Assembly: GCA_017444505.1 (NCBI GenBank)
Contig: JAFSWK010000145.1
Location: 1-8,586, forward strand
DNA length: 8,586 bases
Source of the DNA: Rhodocyclaceae bacterium
Lineage (GTDB): Bacteria > Pseudomonadota > Gammaproteobacteria > Burkholderiales > Rhodocyclaceae
Reading direction: 5' to 3'
The translations under genes and the position numbers were made by a program. Below are positions 1-7,339 of the stretch, piece by piece. The notes under the pieces were generated by a model. That model saw only the letters and a list, made by a program, of their open reading frames with translations. It did not search any database and was not told the DNA's origin. How positions within the stretch are numbered: the first letter of the stretch is position 1; each line of letters starts with the position of its first letter.

Positions 1-527
1 CCGCAGAAACGGAACGGCGCCGTGATTTCCGCCAGCGCCGTGTCCAGCGAAAGCCCGCAAAGCACCGGGTTGGCGGGCGCATCAAACGCTTCGCGCGGTG
101 CGTTCCAGGTGGAGCACACCAGCACGCGGCGCGGCGCCATCAGCCCGCCCGAACCGTAGGGCTTGGTAGGGTCGTCGCGCGTGCGCCCGTCGCCGGTGAG
201 AAAGGTGCCGTTGTGCAGCCCCGTGTTGAACACTTCGTCCACATATTTTTTCCAAATCCACGGCGCGGAAAACCAGTTGACGGGCATTTGCACAATGATG
301 GCGTCCGCAGCGAGGAACTTGCGCTCTTCCTGCGCGGCGTCATAGCCGCTGGCGACGTGCGTTTCGGCCACGCTGGCGCCGCGCTCGACAAAAAACGCGC
401 GCGCCACAGCCTGCGCGCTGGCGTTGAGCTTGCCCTCGGTCCAGCCGGGGTACGGAAGGTGGGCGTTGATGAGCAGCGTATTCATGTCGGCAATTGTACG
501 CGGCGCGCTTTTTCCATTTGTCGCCAT
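1..527 (-). CDS. mdaB: MdaB/YwrO-type NAD(P)H:quinone oxidoreductase (flavodoxin-like fold), C-terminus cut off
   Basis: Reading the minus strand from an ATG at 527 gives 175 open codons that run off the left edge. By family, this is a cytosolic FAD-dependent reductase that reduces quinones by two electrons using NADPH. Visible family motifs are MNTLLIN (residues 15-21, first beta strand), QMPVNWFSAPWIWKKYVDEVF-like text at 80-100, GDGRTRDDP at 112-120, PYGSGGLM at 123-130 and STWNAPREAF at 139-148. These line up closely with my memory of E. coli MdaB (about 193 residues), so roughly 30-40 residues are missing here. An alternative ATG at 485 would match the E. coli N-terminus better. The one at 527 has an AGGAG Shine-Dalgarno 8 nt upstream and the one at 485 has none, so I chose 527, which adds 14 residues. 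It lies downstream of the regulator on the same strand, 125 nt away, with its own -10. A link to propionate metabolism is not evident. Confidence 0.88.
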   Translation of the reverse strand, partial: MATNGKSAPRTIADMNTLLINAHLPYPGWTEGKLNASAQAVARAFFVERGASVAETHVASGYDAAQEERKFLAADAIIVQMPVNWFSAPWIWKKYVDEVFNTGLHNGTFLTGDGRTRDDPTKPYGSGGLMAPRRVLVCSTWNAPREAFDAPANPVLCGLSLDTALAEITAPFRFC

Positions 528-535
528 TGCAGAAA

Positions 536-540
536 CTCCT
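536..540 (-). promoter_or_regulatory. Ribosome binding site of the mdaB-like gene
   Basis: On the minus strand this reads AGGAG, 8 nt before the ATG at 527. It is the reason for preferring 527 over the in-frame ATG at 485, which has no purine-rich stretch in front of it. Confidence 0.6.
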
Positions 541-573
541 GTTACCCGTGAAAACGAAAAAGTTGCGTTCCGC

Positions 574-579
574 ATTATA
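574..579 (-). promoter_or_regulatory. Putative -10 box for the mdaB-like gene
   Basis: The minus strand reads a perfect TATAAT here, about 47 nt upstream of the ATG at 527. No convincing TTGACA-like -35 was found at 16-18 nt spacing (the bases there are GC-rich), and there is no TGn extension. The assignment therefore rests on the -10 alone. If real, the mdaB-like gene can be transcribed independently of the regulator gene. Confidence 0.45.
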
Positions 580-652
580 AGGGCGCACACAAACAGCCGC
601 CTGATTCCGATGTTGACCGGCAGCGCGATCTGGAAAGTGTGCGAAGGGAAAG

Positions 653-2080
653 TCAGCCGACCGGATACGGTGCGAATCGTGCCTGATTTTCGTCGATGGC
701 CAGCGGTTTGCCGATGGTGGGAAAGGCGCGCTGGGGGCAGTTGCTGCGCGGGCACACTTTGCAGCCTGCGCCGATGGGGGTGAAACCTTCGCGGTCTTTG
801 AGGTCCAGCCCTTTGCTGTAGACCAGACGTTCGGCATGGCGCAGGTCGCAGCCCAGACCGATGGAGAAGGTTTTGCGCGCGGCGCCAAAGCCGCCGTAGC
901 CACGCGAGACGGTGCGGGCAATCCATAAATAGGCGCGCTCATCCGGCATTGCCGCCAGTTGGGTGAGCACGCGCCCGGGCTGCGCGAAGGCTTCATAGAC
1001 GTTCCACAGCGGACAGGTGCCGCCGATGCGCGAGAAGTGAAAATCGGTGGCGGACTGGCGCTTGGAGATGTTGCCGGCGCGGTCGACGCGCACGAAAAAG
1101 AACGGCACGCCGCGCGCTGCCGGGCGTTGCAGGGTCGACAGGCGGTGGCAGGTGGTTTCAAATTCAACGCCGAAGGCGCGCCCCAGCAGTTCGATGTCGT
1201 AGCGCAACAGTTCGGCCTGTTCCAGAAACTGGCCGTAGGGAAGAATCAGCGCACCGGCAAAGTAGTTGGCCAGACCGATGCGCGCCAGACGCCGCGCTTC
1301 GTCACTGGATAGGCGGGCTTGGGCGGCGATGGCGTCAATCTGCGGGCGGGCTTCCAGAAAGGCCAGTTGCGTGGCCATCTGAAAGGCGGCCTGGCCGTTG
1401 GTCAGTTGCGGCGAGAGGGTAAGAATCTTTTCGGCAGGCTCGAAACGGCGGCGCGCCCGCGCCCCGCCCTCCCCTTGCCAGGCGGCGCGGGCGACGCGAA
1501 TGCCGTGCGTGTCTTCCAGCCGTTTTTCCAGCCGTTCTGCCGCCTCAATGGGGCGCACGTTCCATTGCCGCGCAAGCTCTTCGGCCAGTTCGTCGAGTTC
1601 GGCGATGTGGTTGTGGCGGGCGTAGAAAAAATCGCGCACTTCCTCGAACGGCATGAGCTTGGGCGCGCCCAGTTCGCTGCGGTCGATGCCCAGACGGGTC
1701 GCCCAGGCTTCTTCGCGTTCCTGATTGTCGCGTCGGCTTTTCGCCAGCCGCAGCAAGGTGCGCGCCACTGCCGGCATGTTCGCCGCCAGTTCGCGGATTT
1801 CGGCCAGCGAGATGGCTTCTTCGTCTTCCGTCTGTTCGTCCAGCAGTTCGCGCAAATCGGTGATGTAGCGCGCTTCGTCGACTTCCGAAAAACGCTGCAC
1901 ATCAACGCCCAGCACGGCATTGAGTTTGAGCAACACCGGCACGGTCAGCGGGCGCTGGTTGCGCTCCAACTGGTTCAGATAGCTGGGCGATAGCTCCAAC
2001 GCCCGCGCCAGCGCAATCTGGGTCAGACCGCGTTCTTCGCGCAGCCGTTTCAGGCGCACGCCCATGAAAGCCTTCTTCAT
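653..2080 (-). CDS. ScfR/RamB/PrpR-type short-chain fatty acyl regulator (XRE HTH, degenerate IrrE domain, Cys-rich C-terminus)
   Basis: This 475-residue cytosolic DNA-binding regulator is of the family that controls propionate and glyoxylate genes in actinobacteria (RamB, mycobacterial PrpR). It is distinct from the sigma-54 activator PrpR of enterics. Residues about 8-63 form an XRE helix-turn-helix (LTQIALARALELSPSYLNQL at 19-38). Residues about 150-300 correspond to the IrrE/ImmA-like (DUF955) region, but the HExxH zinc-protease motif is absent: the matching helix reads FQMATQLAFLE (233-243), so no peptidase activity is expected. The C-terminal part (about 310-475, DUF2083-like) has Cys356 (GGTCPLW), Cys411 (GLGCDL) and Cys440, Cys443 and Cys448, spaced C-x2-C-x4-C. 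Related mycobacterial PrpR is reported to use such cysteines for an iron-sulfur cluster and to sense acyl-CoA. The length is typical of the family. The start is supported by AAGG 5 nt upstream. Its divergent position next to prpC suggests it controls that operon and possibly itself; whether it activates or represses cannot be seen. Confidence 0.9.
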   Translation of the reverse strand: MKKAFMGVRLKRLREERGLTQIALARALELSPSYLNQLERNQRPLTVPVLLKLNAVLGVDVQRFSEVDEARYITDLRELLDEQTEDEEAISLAEIRELAANMPAVARTLLRLAKSRRDNQEREEAWATRLGIDRSELGAPKLMPFEEVRDFFYARHNHIAELDELAEELARQWNVRPIEAAERLEKRLEDTHGIRVARAAWQGEGGARARRRFEPAEKILTLSPQLTNGQAAFQMATQLAFLEARPQIDAIAAQARLSSDEARRLARIGLANYFAGALILPYGQFLEQAELLRYDIELLGRAFGVEFETTCHRLSTLQRPAARGVPFFFVRVDRAGNISKRQSATDFHFSRIGGTCPLWNVYEAFAQPGRVLTQLAAMPDERAYLWIARTVSRGYGGFGAARKTFSIGLGCDLRHAERLVYSKGLDLKDREGFTPIGAGCKVCPRSNCPQRAFPTIGKPLAIDENQARFAPYPVG

Positions 2081-2094
2081 CTTCGCCTTACCTC

Positions 2095-2188
2095 ATTCGC
2101 AATAGTCGCAAATTCGCGGATACGCATTCGCAAAAATTCACTTTTTCAGGACTATTCAGTAACTTGCGGATGCGTATATTGCGAAAAA
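2095..2188. promoter_or_regulatory. Operator region between the regulator and prpC: repeated ATTCGCAA/TTGCGAAT half-sites
   Basis: The divergent intergenic region (2081-2253) holds several copies of one octamer. ATTCGCAA is exact at 2095-2102 and 2126-2133. AGTCGCAA at 2104-2111 differs by one base and ATTCGCGG at 2112-2119 by two. In the opposite orientation are TTGCGGAT at 2164-2171 and TTGCGAAA at 2179-2186. The longest element is an inverted repeat: ATACGCATTCGCAA (2120-2133) against TTGCGGATGCGTAT (2164-2177), 13 of 14 positions complementary, with arms 30 nt apart. A second pair, AATAGTC (2101-2107) and GACTATT (2150-2156), is perfectly inverted. I infer that these are binding sites for the divergently encoded XRE regulator. 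They resemble the TTTGC-centred half-sites described for RamB-type proteins, but binding is not shown. Confidence 0.65.
2175..2180 (+). promoter_or_regulatory. Putative -10 box of the prpC operon
   Basis: TATATT (5 of 6 to TATAAT) lies 73 nt before the prpC ATG. The best -35 candidate at suitable spacing (around 2152-2158, CTATTCA) is poor, which is what an activator-dependent promoter often looks like. The right arm of the 14-nt inverted repeat ends at 2177 and so overlaps this box. A bound regulator there would block polymerase, or the site would need repositioning for activation. Confidence 0.4.
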
Positions 2189-2238
2189 GTGCCGCCGGAA
2201 GCAAGAAAAATCGGCGGCCAATTTCACCTATTCCAGTT

Positions 2239-2246
2239 GAGGAGGA
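2239..2246 (+). promoter_or_regulatory. Strong ribosome binding site of prpC
   Basis: GAGGAGGA sits 7 nt before the ATG at 2254. This settles the prpC start. It rules out the in-frame TTG at 2164, which falls inside the operator, and the out-of-frame ATG at 2247. Confidence 0.8.
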
Positions 2247-2253
2247 ATGCCCC

Positions 2254-3468
2254 ATGAGCGCAGTGCAAGAAAATGTCCTGAAAGCGAAGAAACCCGTCCC
2301 TGTGAGCGTGCTGGCGGAAAACGATGCCCCGAAAGCGCCGAAAGTGAAAAAATCCGTCGCCCTCTCCGGCATTACGGCGGGCAACACCGCGCTGTGCACC
2401 GTCGGCAAGACGGGCAACGACCTGCGCTATCGCGGCTACGACATTCTCGATATTGCCGAACATTGCGAGTTTGAGGAAATCGCCTATTTGCTGGTGCACG
2501 GCAAACTGCCTACCGGCGCGGAACTGCGCGCCTACAAAGCCAAGCTGAAAACCCTGCGCGGCCTGCCCGCCAGCGTCAAACAGGCGCTGGAATCGTTGCC
2601 CGCCTCGTCGCACCCGATGGACGTGATGCGTACCGGCGTCTCCGCCCTGGGCTGCGCGCTGCCGGAAAAGGATGACCACAGCATCCCCGGCGCGCGCGAC
2701 GTGGCCGACCGCCTGATGGCCTCCCTCGGTTCCATGCTGCTCTATTGGTATCACTATTCGACCAACGGCAAGCGCATTGAGGTAGAAACCGACGACGATT
2801 CCATTGGCGCGCATTTCCTGCACCTGCTGCATGGTCGCAAGCCTTGTGCGCTGTGGGAACGCGCCATGCACACGTCGCTGATTCTCTACGCCGAGCATGA
2901 ATTTAACGCTTCTACCTTTACCGGACGGGTGATTGCGGGCACCGGCTCGGACATGTATTCGGCCATCACCGGCGCCATCGGCGCGCTGCGCGGCCCCAAG
3001 CACGGCGGCGCCAACGAAGTCGCGCTGGAAATCCAGCGCCGCTACGAGACGCCGGACGAGGCCGAGGCAGACATTCGCCGCCGCGTGGAAAACAAGGAAG
3101 TGGTCATCGGCTTTGGCCATCCGGTCTATACCATTGCCGACCCGCGCAACGAAGTCATCAAGCGAGTGGCGCACCTGCTGTCCGTCGAAGCCCGCTCGAC
3201 CAGCATGTACGACATTGCCGAGCGGCTGGAAACCGTGATGAAGGACATCCGCAAGATGTTCCCCAATCTGGACTGGTTCAGCGCGGTGAGCTATCACATG
3301 ATGGACGTGCCCACGGCGATGTTTACGCCGCTCTTTGTCATCGCCCGCACCTCCGGCTGGGCGGCGCATATCATTGAGCAGCGCCTGGACAATAAAATCA
3401 TCCGCCCGAGTGCCAACTACGTCGGGCCGGAAGACCGTCCCTTCCCGCCGATCGACCAGCGTCAATAA
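2254..3468 (+). CDS. prpC: 2-methylcitrate synthase
   Basis: This 404-residue enzyme condenses propionyl-CoA with oxaloacetate to 2-methylcitrate and CoA, the entry step of the cycle, in the cytosol. The citrate synthase fold is clear. The catalytic triad is visible as His250 (LRGPKHGGANE), His289 (GFGHPVYTIADPRN) and Asp340 (FPNLDWFSAV). The spacings of 39 and 51 residues match those of Salmonella PrpC (His235, His274, Asp325). KKSVALSGITAGNTALCTVG (32-51) is the typical N-terminal start of the PrpC core and separates it from GltA. The first ~31 residues form a lysine- and proline-rich extension, somewhat longer than in enteric PrpC (about 389 residues). The start is fixed by the Shine-Dalgarno GAGGAGGA. 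It is the first gene of the operon; acnD follows 14 nt after the stop. prpB usually precedes prpC in beta- and gammaproteobacteria, but here the regulator does. Confidence 0.96.
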   Translation: MSAVQENVLKAKKPVPVSVLAENDAPKAPKVKKSVALSGITAGNTALCTVGKTGNDLRYRGYDILDIAEHCEFEEIAYLLVHGKLPTGAELRAYKAKLKTLRGLPASVKQALESLPASSHPMDVMRTGVSALGCALPEKDDHSIPGARDVADRLMASLGSMLLYWYHYSTNGKRIEVETDDDSIGAHFLHLLHGRKPCALWERAMHTSLILYAEHEFNASTFTGRVIAGTGSDMYSAITGAIGALRGPKHGGANEVALEIQRRYETPDEAEADIRRRVENKEVVIGFGHPVYTIADPRNEVIKRVAHLLSVEARSTSMYDIAERLETVMKDIRKMFPNLDWFSAVSYHMMDVPTAMFTPLFVIARTSGWAAHIIEQRLDNKIIRPSANYVGPEDRPFPPIDQRQ

Positions 3469-3482
3469 GGTAAGCAAGCAGC

Positions 3483-6119
3483 ATGAACAAGGATTTTCGC
3501 AAAGCATTGCCCGGCACGGCGCTGGATTATTTCGACGCCCGCGCCGCCATCGACGCCATCCGCCCCGGCGCTTACGACGCCCTGCCCTACGTCTCGCGCG
3601 TGCTGGCCGAACAGTTGCTGCGCCGCTGTGAGCCGGCGCGGCTGCGCGAGGCGCTGACACAGCTCATCGAGCGCCGCCGCGACCTGGATTTTCCGTGGTA
3701 TCCGGCGCGCGTGGTCTGTCACGACATTCTTGGCCAGACGGCCTTTGTCGATCTGGCCGGACTGCGCGATGCCATTGCCGCGCAAGGCGGCGACCCCGCC
3801 AAGGTCAATCCGGTCGTGCCCACGCAGTTGATTGTTGACCATTCGCTGGCCGTCGAATGCGGCGGCGACGACCCCGATGCCTTCGCCAAAAACAGAGCCA
3901 TCGAAGAGCGCCGCAACGAAGACCGCTTACACTTCATCGAATGGACGCGCAAGGCGTTTGACAATGTCGACGTCATCCCGGCAGGCAACGGCATCATGCA
4001 CCAGATTAATCTGGAAAAAATGTCGCCGGTCGTGCAGGTGCGCGACGGTGTGGCGTTTCCCGATACCTGTGTCGGCACCGACAGCCACACGCCGCACATC
4101 GACGCGCTGGGCGTGATTGCCATCGGCGTGGGCGGGCTGGAAGCCGAAACCGTGATGCTGGGGCGCGCCTCCATGATGCGCCTGCCGGATATTGTCGGCG
4201 TCGAACTCGTGGGCACGCGCCGCCCTGGCATCACTGCCACTGACATCGTGCTGGCGCTGACCGAGTTTTTGCGCAGCGAGCGCGTCGTCGGTGCCTGGCT
4301 GGAATTTTTCGGCGCAGGCACGCGCGCGCTCTCCATTGGCGACCGCGCCACCATCGCCAACATGTGTCCGGAATACGGCGCGACGGCGGCGATGTTTCAC
4401 ATCGACCAGCAGACCATTGATTACCTCACACTCACCGGACGCGAACCGCAGCAGGTCGCGCTGGTCGAGCACTACGCCAAAACCACCGGCCTGTGGGCGG
4501 ATGCGCTGGCCAGCGCCCAGTACGAGCGCGTGCTGCGCTTTGATCTGGGCACGGTCGCGCGCAACCTGGCCGGCCCCTCCAACCCGCACCGGCGCCTGCC
4601 CACGGCGGCGCTGAAAGCGCGCGGCATCGCGGCCAGCACGCCCGCCGAACTGGAAAAAACCCGTCGGGACGAGCGCGCCGGTCTGCTGCCCGATGGTGCC
4701 GTCATCATCGCCGCGATTACCAGTTGCACCAACACGTCCAACCCGCGCAACGTCATCGCCGCCGGTCTGCTGGCGAAGAAAGCCAACGCGCTGGGCCTGA
4801 CGCGCAAGCCCTGGGTGAAAACCTCGTTTGCGCCCGGCTCCAAAGTCGCCCGCCTGTATCTGGAAAAGGCGGGGCTGCTGCCGGAACTGGAAAAACTCGG
4901 CTTTGGCATCGTTGCCTATGCCTGCACGACCTGTAACGGCATGTCTGGCGCACTGAATCCGAAAATCCAGCAGGAAATCGTGGCGCGCGATGTCTACACC
5001 ACTGCCGTGCTCTCCGGCAACCGCAACTTTGACGGACGCATTCACCCCTACGCCAAACAAGCGTTTCTGGCCTCGCCGCCGCTGGTCGTCGCCTACGCGC
5101 TGGCCGGTACCATCCGCTTTGACATTGAGCAGGACGTGCTGGCCGTGGCCGATGGCAAGACCATCCGCCTGAAGGATTTGTGGCCTGCCGACGAAGAAAT
5201 CGACGCCATCGTCGACGCCTGCGTGCAGCCGGAAATGTTCCGTCAGGTCTATGAACCGATGTTTGCGGCGCGCGCCGACGGCGCGGAAACCACCAGCCCG
5301 CTCTACGACTGGCGGCCACAATCGACCTACATCCGCCGCCCGCCCTACTGGGATACCGAAGGTGTGGGGGCGCTGGCGGCCAACCCGCGCACGCTCACCG
5401 CAATGCGCCCGCTGGCCGTGCTGCCAGACAACATCACCACCGACCACCTCTCGCCCTCGAACGCCATCCTGCCCACCTCGGCGGCGGGCGAATATCTGGC
5501 GAAAATGGGCTTGCCGGAAGAAGACTTCAATTCCTACGCCACGCACCGGGGCGACCACCTCACCGCGATGCGCGCCACCTTCGCCAACCCGCAACTGGTC
5601 AATGAAATGGCGGTAATGGACGGCGCGGTGCAAAAAGGGTCGCTCACCCGCGTGGAGCCAGATGGCAAGGTAATGCGCATCTGGGAAGCGATTGAGACCT
5701 ATCTTGCCCGCCGCCAGCCGCTCATCATCATCGCCGGTGCGGATTACGGCCAAGGTTCCTCGCGCGACTGGGCGGCCAAAGGCGTGCGGCTGGCCGGTGT
5801 GGAAGCCATCGTCGCGGAAGGCTTTGAGCGCATCCACCGCACCAACCTGATTGGCATGGGCGTGCTGCAGCTGGAATTACAGTCCGGCACCACGCGCCTG
5901 ACCCTGCGGCTGGAAGGCAGCGAAACCTTTGATGTGACCGGCGAGCGCACGCCGCGCGCCACGCTCACTTTGCGCATCCACCGCAACAACGGCCAGACGC
6001 TGGAAGTGCCTGTCACCTGCCGTCTGGACACTGCCGAGGAAGTGCTGATTTACGAAGCAGGCGGCGTGCTGCAACGCTTCGCGCAAGATTTTCTCGCCGC
6101 CGAACAGGAGAATGCCTGA
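3483..6119 (+). CDS. acnD: Fe/S-dependent 2-methylcitrate dehydratase (AcnD)
   Basis: This 878-residue aconitase-family enzyme dehydrates 2-methylcitrate to a 2-methylaconitate isomer that PrpF must convert further. It replaces the iron-free PrpD. The three [4Fe-4S] cysteines are visible: Cys415 (AITSCTNTSNPRN), Cys481 and Cys484 (YACTTCNGMSGAL). Other aconitase motifs are VDHSLAVECGG (118-128), GTDSHTPHIDALG (198-210), the NITTDHLSPS segment of the swivel-domain boundary (650-659) and YGQGSSRDWAAKGVRLAG (755-772), with the substrate-binding Ser/Arg loop. Length fits AcnD (about 865-880) and is close to AcnA, so the AcnD call also leans on the adjoining prpF. The ATG at 3483 is preceded only by a weak AAGG that overlaps the end of prpC, so translation may be partly coupled. 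The stop overlaps the prpF start by one base. Confidence 0.94.
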   Translation: MNKDFRKALPGTALDYFDARAAIDAIRPGAYDALPYVSRVLAEQLLRRCEPARLREALTQLIERRRDLDFPWYPARVVCHDILGQTAFVDLAGLRDAIAAQGGDPAKVNPVVPTQLIVDHSLAVECGGDDPDAFAKNRAIEERRNEDRLHFIEWTRKAFDNVDVIPAGNGIMHQINLEKMSPVVQVRDGVAFPDTCVGTDSHTPHIDALGVIAIGVGGLEAETVMLGRASMMRLPDIVGVELVGTRRPGITATDIVLALTEFLRSERVVGAWLEFFGAGTRALSIGDRATIANMCPEYGATAAMFHIDQQTIDYLTLTGREPQQVALVEHYAKTTGLWADALASAQYERVLRFDLGTVARNLAGPSNPHRRLPTAALKARGIAASTPAELEKTRRDERAGLLPDGAVIIAAITSCTNTSNPRNVIAAGLLAKKANALGLTRKPWVKTSFAPGSKVARLYLEKAGLLPELEKLGFGIVAYACTTCNGMSGALNPKIQQEIVARDVYTTAVLSGNRNFDGRIHPYAKQAFLASPPLVVAYALAGTIRFDIEQDVLAVADGKTIRLKDLWPADEEIDAIVDACVQPEMFRQVYEPMFAARADGAETTSPLYDWRPQSTYIRRPPYWDTEGVGALAANPRTLTAMRPLAVLPDNITTDHLSPSNAILPTSAAGEYLAKMGLPEEDFNSYATHRGDHLTAMRATFANPQLVNEMAVMDGAVQKGSLTRVEPDGKVMRIWEAIETYLARRQPLIIIAGADYGQGSSRDWAAKGVRLAGVEAIVAEGFERIHRTNLIGMGVLQLELQSGTTRLTLRLEGSETFDVTGERTPRATLTLRIHRNNGQTLEVPVTCRLDTAEEVLIYEAGGVLQRFAQDFLAAEQENA
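6106..6110 (+). promoter_or_regulatory. Ribosome binding site of prpF inside the end of acnD
   Basis: AGGAG lies 8 nt before the prpF ATG at 6119, within the last codons of acnD. With the TGATG stop/start overlap, it supports translational coupling of the two enzymes, which are functionally obligate partners. Confidence 0.65.
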
Positions 6120-7324
6120 TGTCCACTGCCCCACAAATACGCATCCCCGCCACCTACATGCGCGGCGGCACCAGCAAGGGCGTGTTTTTCCGTCTGGAAG
6201 ACCTGCCGGAGCGCGCCCGCGTGCCCGGAGGCGCGCGCGACCGGCTCTTTCAGCGCGTGCTGGGCAGCCCCGACCCCTACGGCAAACAGATTGACGGCAT
6301 GGGCGGGGCAACGTCGAGCACCAGCAAATGCGTCATCCTCGCAAAGAGCAGCCGCGACGGGCATGACGTGGATTACCTCTACGGGCAGATTGCCATCGAC
6401 AGCGATTTTGTCGACTGGTCGGGCAACTGCGGCAATCTTTCCACCGCCGCAGGTGCGTTTGCCATTCATGCCGGTTATGTCGCGCCCGACCGTATCCCCG
6501 AAAACGGCCTGTGCACCGTGCGCATCTGGCAGGCCAACATCGGCAAGACCATCCTCGCTCATGTGCCGGTGCGCGGCGGCGCGGTGCAGGAGACGGGCGA
6601 TTTTGAACTCGATGGCGTCACCTTTCCGGCGGCGGAAATCACGCTGGAATTTCTCGACCCCGCCGACGAAGGCGAAGGCGACGGCGGCGGCGCGATGTTT
6701 CCGACCGGCAATCTGGTCGATGAACTGGACGTGCCCACTTCGCTGGCGGCCAGCGGCAAACTGAACGCCACGCTGATTAACGCTGGTATTCCGACGATTT
6801 TCGTCAACGCCCGGGACATCGGCTACACCGGCACGGAATTGCAGGATGCCATCAACAACGATGCGCAGGCGCTGGCCGCCTTTGAGCGGCTGCGCGCCAT
6901 CGGTGCGCTGAAAATGGGCTTGATTGAACGGCTGGAAGAGGCCGCCCGCCGCCAGCACACGCCGAAAATTGCCTTCGTCGCACCGCCGAGGGACTACGTA
7001 TCGTCCGCCGGAAAAACCATTGCAGCCAGCGACATCGACCTGCTCGTGCGCGCGCTTTCCATGGGCAAACTGCACCACGCGATGATGGGCACGGCAGCGG
7101 TCGCCATCGCCACCGCCGCCGCCGTGCCCGGCACGCTGGTCAACCTTGCCGCAGGCGGCGGCGCGCGCCAGTCCGTGCGCTTCGGCCACCCTTCCGGCAC
7201 GCTGCGCGTGGGCGCAGAAGCCCGACAGGTCGACGGGCAATGGACAGTGACCCGCGCCATCATGAGCCGCAGCGCCCGCATCCTGATGGAAGGCTGGCTG
7301 CGCGTGCCCGGCGATGCTTTCTGA
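6119..7324 (+). CDS. prpF: 2-methylaconitate cis-trans isomerase
   Basis: This 401-residue protein with the diaminopimelate epimerase-like fold isomerises the AcnD product to cis-2-methylaconitate, so that an aconitase can hydrate it to 2-methylisocitrate. Family motifs are the N-terminal PATYMRGGTSKGVFF (10-24), QIDGMGGATSSTSKCVI (57-73) and SGNCGNLSTAAGAFAI (101-116). Lys70 and Cys104 fall at the same 34-residue spacing as the Lys73/Cys107 pair implicated in Shewanella PrpF, so the active site looks intact. SMGKLHHAMMGTAAVAIA (314-331) and the late FGHPSG segment (355-360) are also typical of the family. Length is normal (about 395-400). The start overlaps the acnD stop (TGATG) and has a good AGGAG. 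The partner aconitase (AcnB in known systems) is not in the window. Confidence 0.96.
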   Translation: MSTAPQIRIPATYMRGGTSKGVFFRLEDLPERARVPGGARDRLFQRVLGSPDPYGKQIDGMGGATSSTSKCVILAKSSRDGHDVDYLYGQIAIDSDFVDWSGNCGNLSTAAGAFAIHAGYVAPDRIPENGLCTVRIWQANIGKTILAHVPVRGGAVQETGDFELDGVTFPAAEITLEFLDPADEGEGDGGGAMFPTGNLVDELDVPTSLAASGKLNATLINAGIPTIFVNARDIGYTGTELQDAINNDAQALAAFERLRAIGALKMGLIERLEEAARRQHTPKIAFVAPPRDYVSSAGKTIAASDIDLLVRALSMGKLHHAMMGTAAVAIATAAAVPGTLVNLAAGGGARQSVRFGHPSGTLRVGAEARQVDGQWTVTRAIMSRSARILMEGWLRVPGDAF

Positions 7325-7339
7325 AACGCCCGTCCTGCC

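Noticed and set aside
584..643. CGCACAC (584-590) and GTGTGCG (637-643) as a terminator for the regulator gene
   Set aside because: The perfect 7-nt inverted repeat has a 46-nt loop and no U-tract follows on the minus strand, so it is not a credible intrinsic terminator and may be chance.
340..1167. Minus-strand frame overlapping the 3' part of the regulator gene and the start of the mdaB-like gene
   Set aside because: It lies in another frame of two genes that are both supported by motifs, and its product is Arg/Pro/Ala-rich noise.
2101..2156. AATAGTC/GACTATT inverted pair as a separate operator
   Set aside because: Perfect but only 7 nt with a 42-nt gap. Chance is plausible, so it is mentioned within the operator region and not called on its own.
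2164..2253. Upstream extension of prpC from a TTG at 2164
   Set aside because: The TTG lies inside the operator and overlaps the putative -10, there is no Shine-Dalgarno before it, and the ATG at 2254 has a near-perfect one.
2224..3660. 478-codon open frame on the minus strand opposite prpC
   Set aside because: Same reason: antisense to prpC with its catalytic triad, running through the prpC/acnD junction, with Arg/Gly/Ala-rich text.
3927..5837. 636-codon open frame on the minus strand opposite acnD
   Set aside because: It is antisense to a fully motif-supported acnD. Its product is low-complexity (Arg/Gly/Val/His-rich) without recognisable domains, as expected of a shadow frame in GC-rich DNA.
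3483..6119. Housekeeping aconitase AcnA instead of AcnD
   Set aside because: AcnA and AcnD are similar in length and motifs, but placement between prpC and prpF with a 1-nt overlap to prpF strongly favours AcnD.
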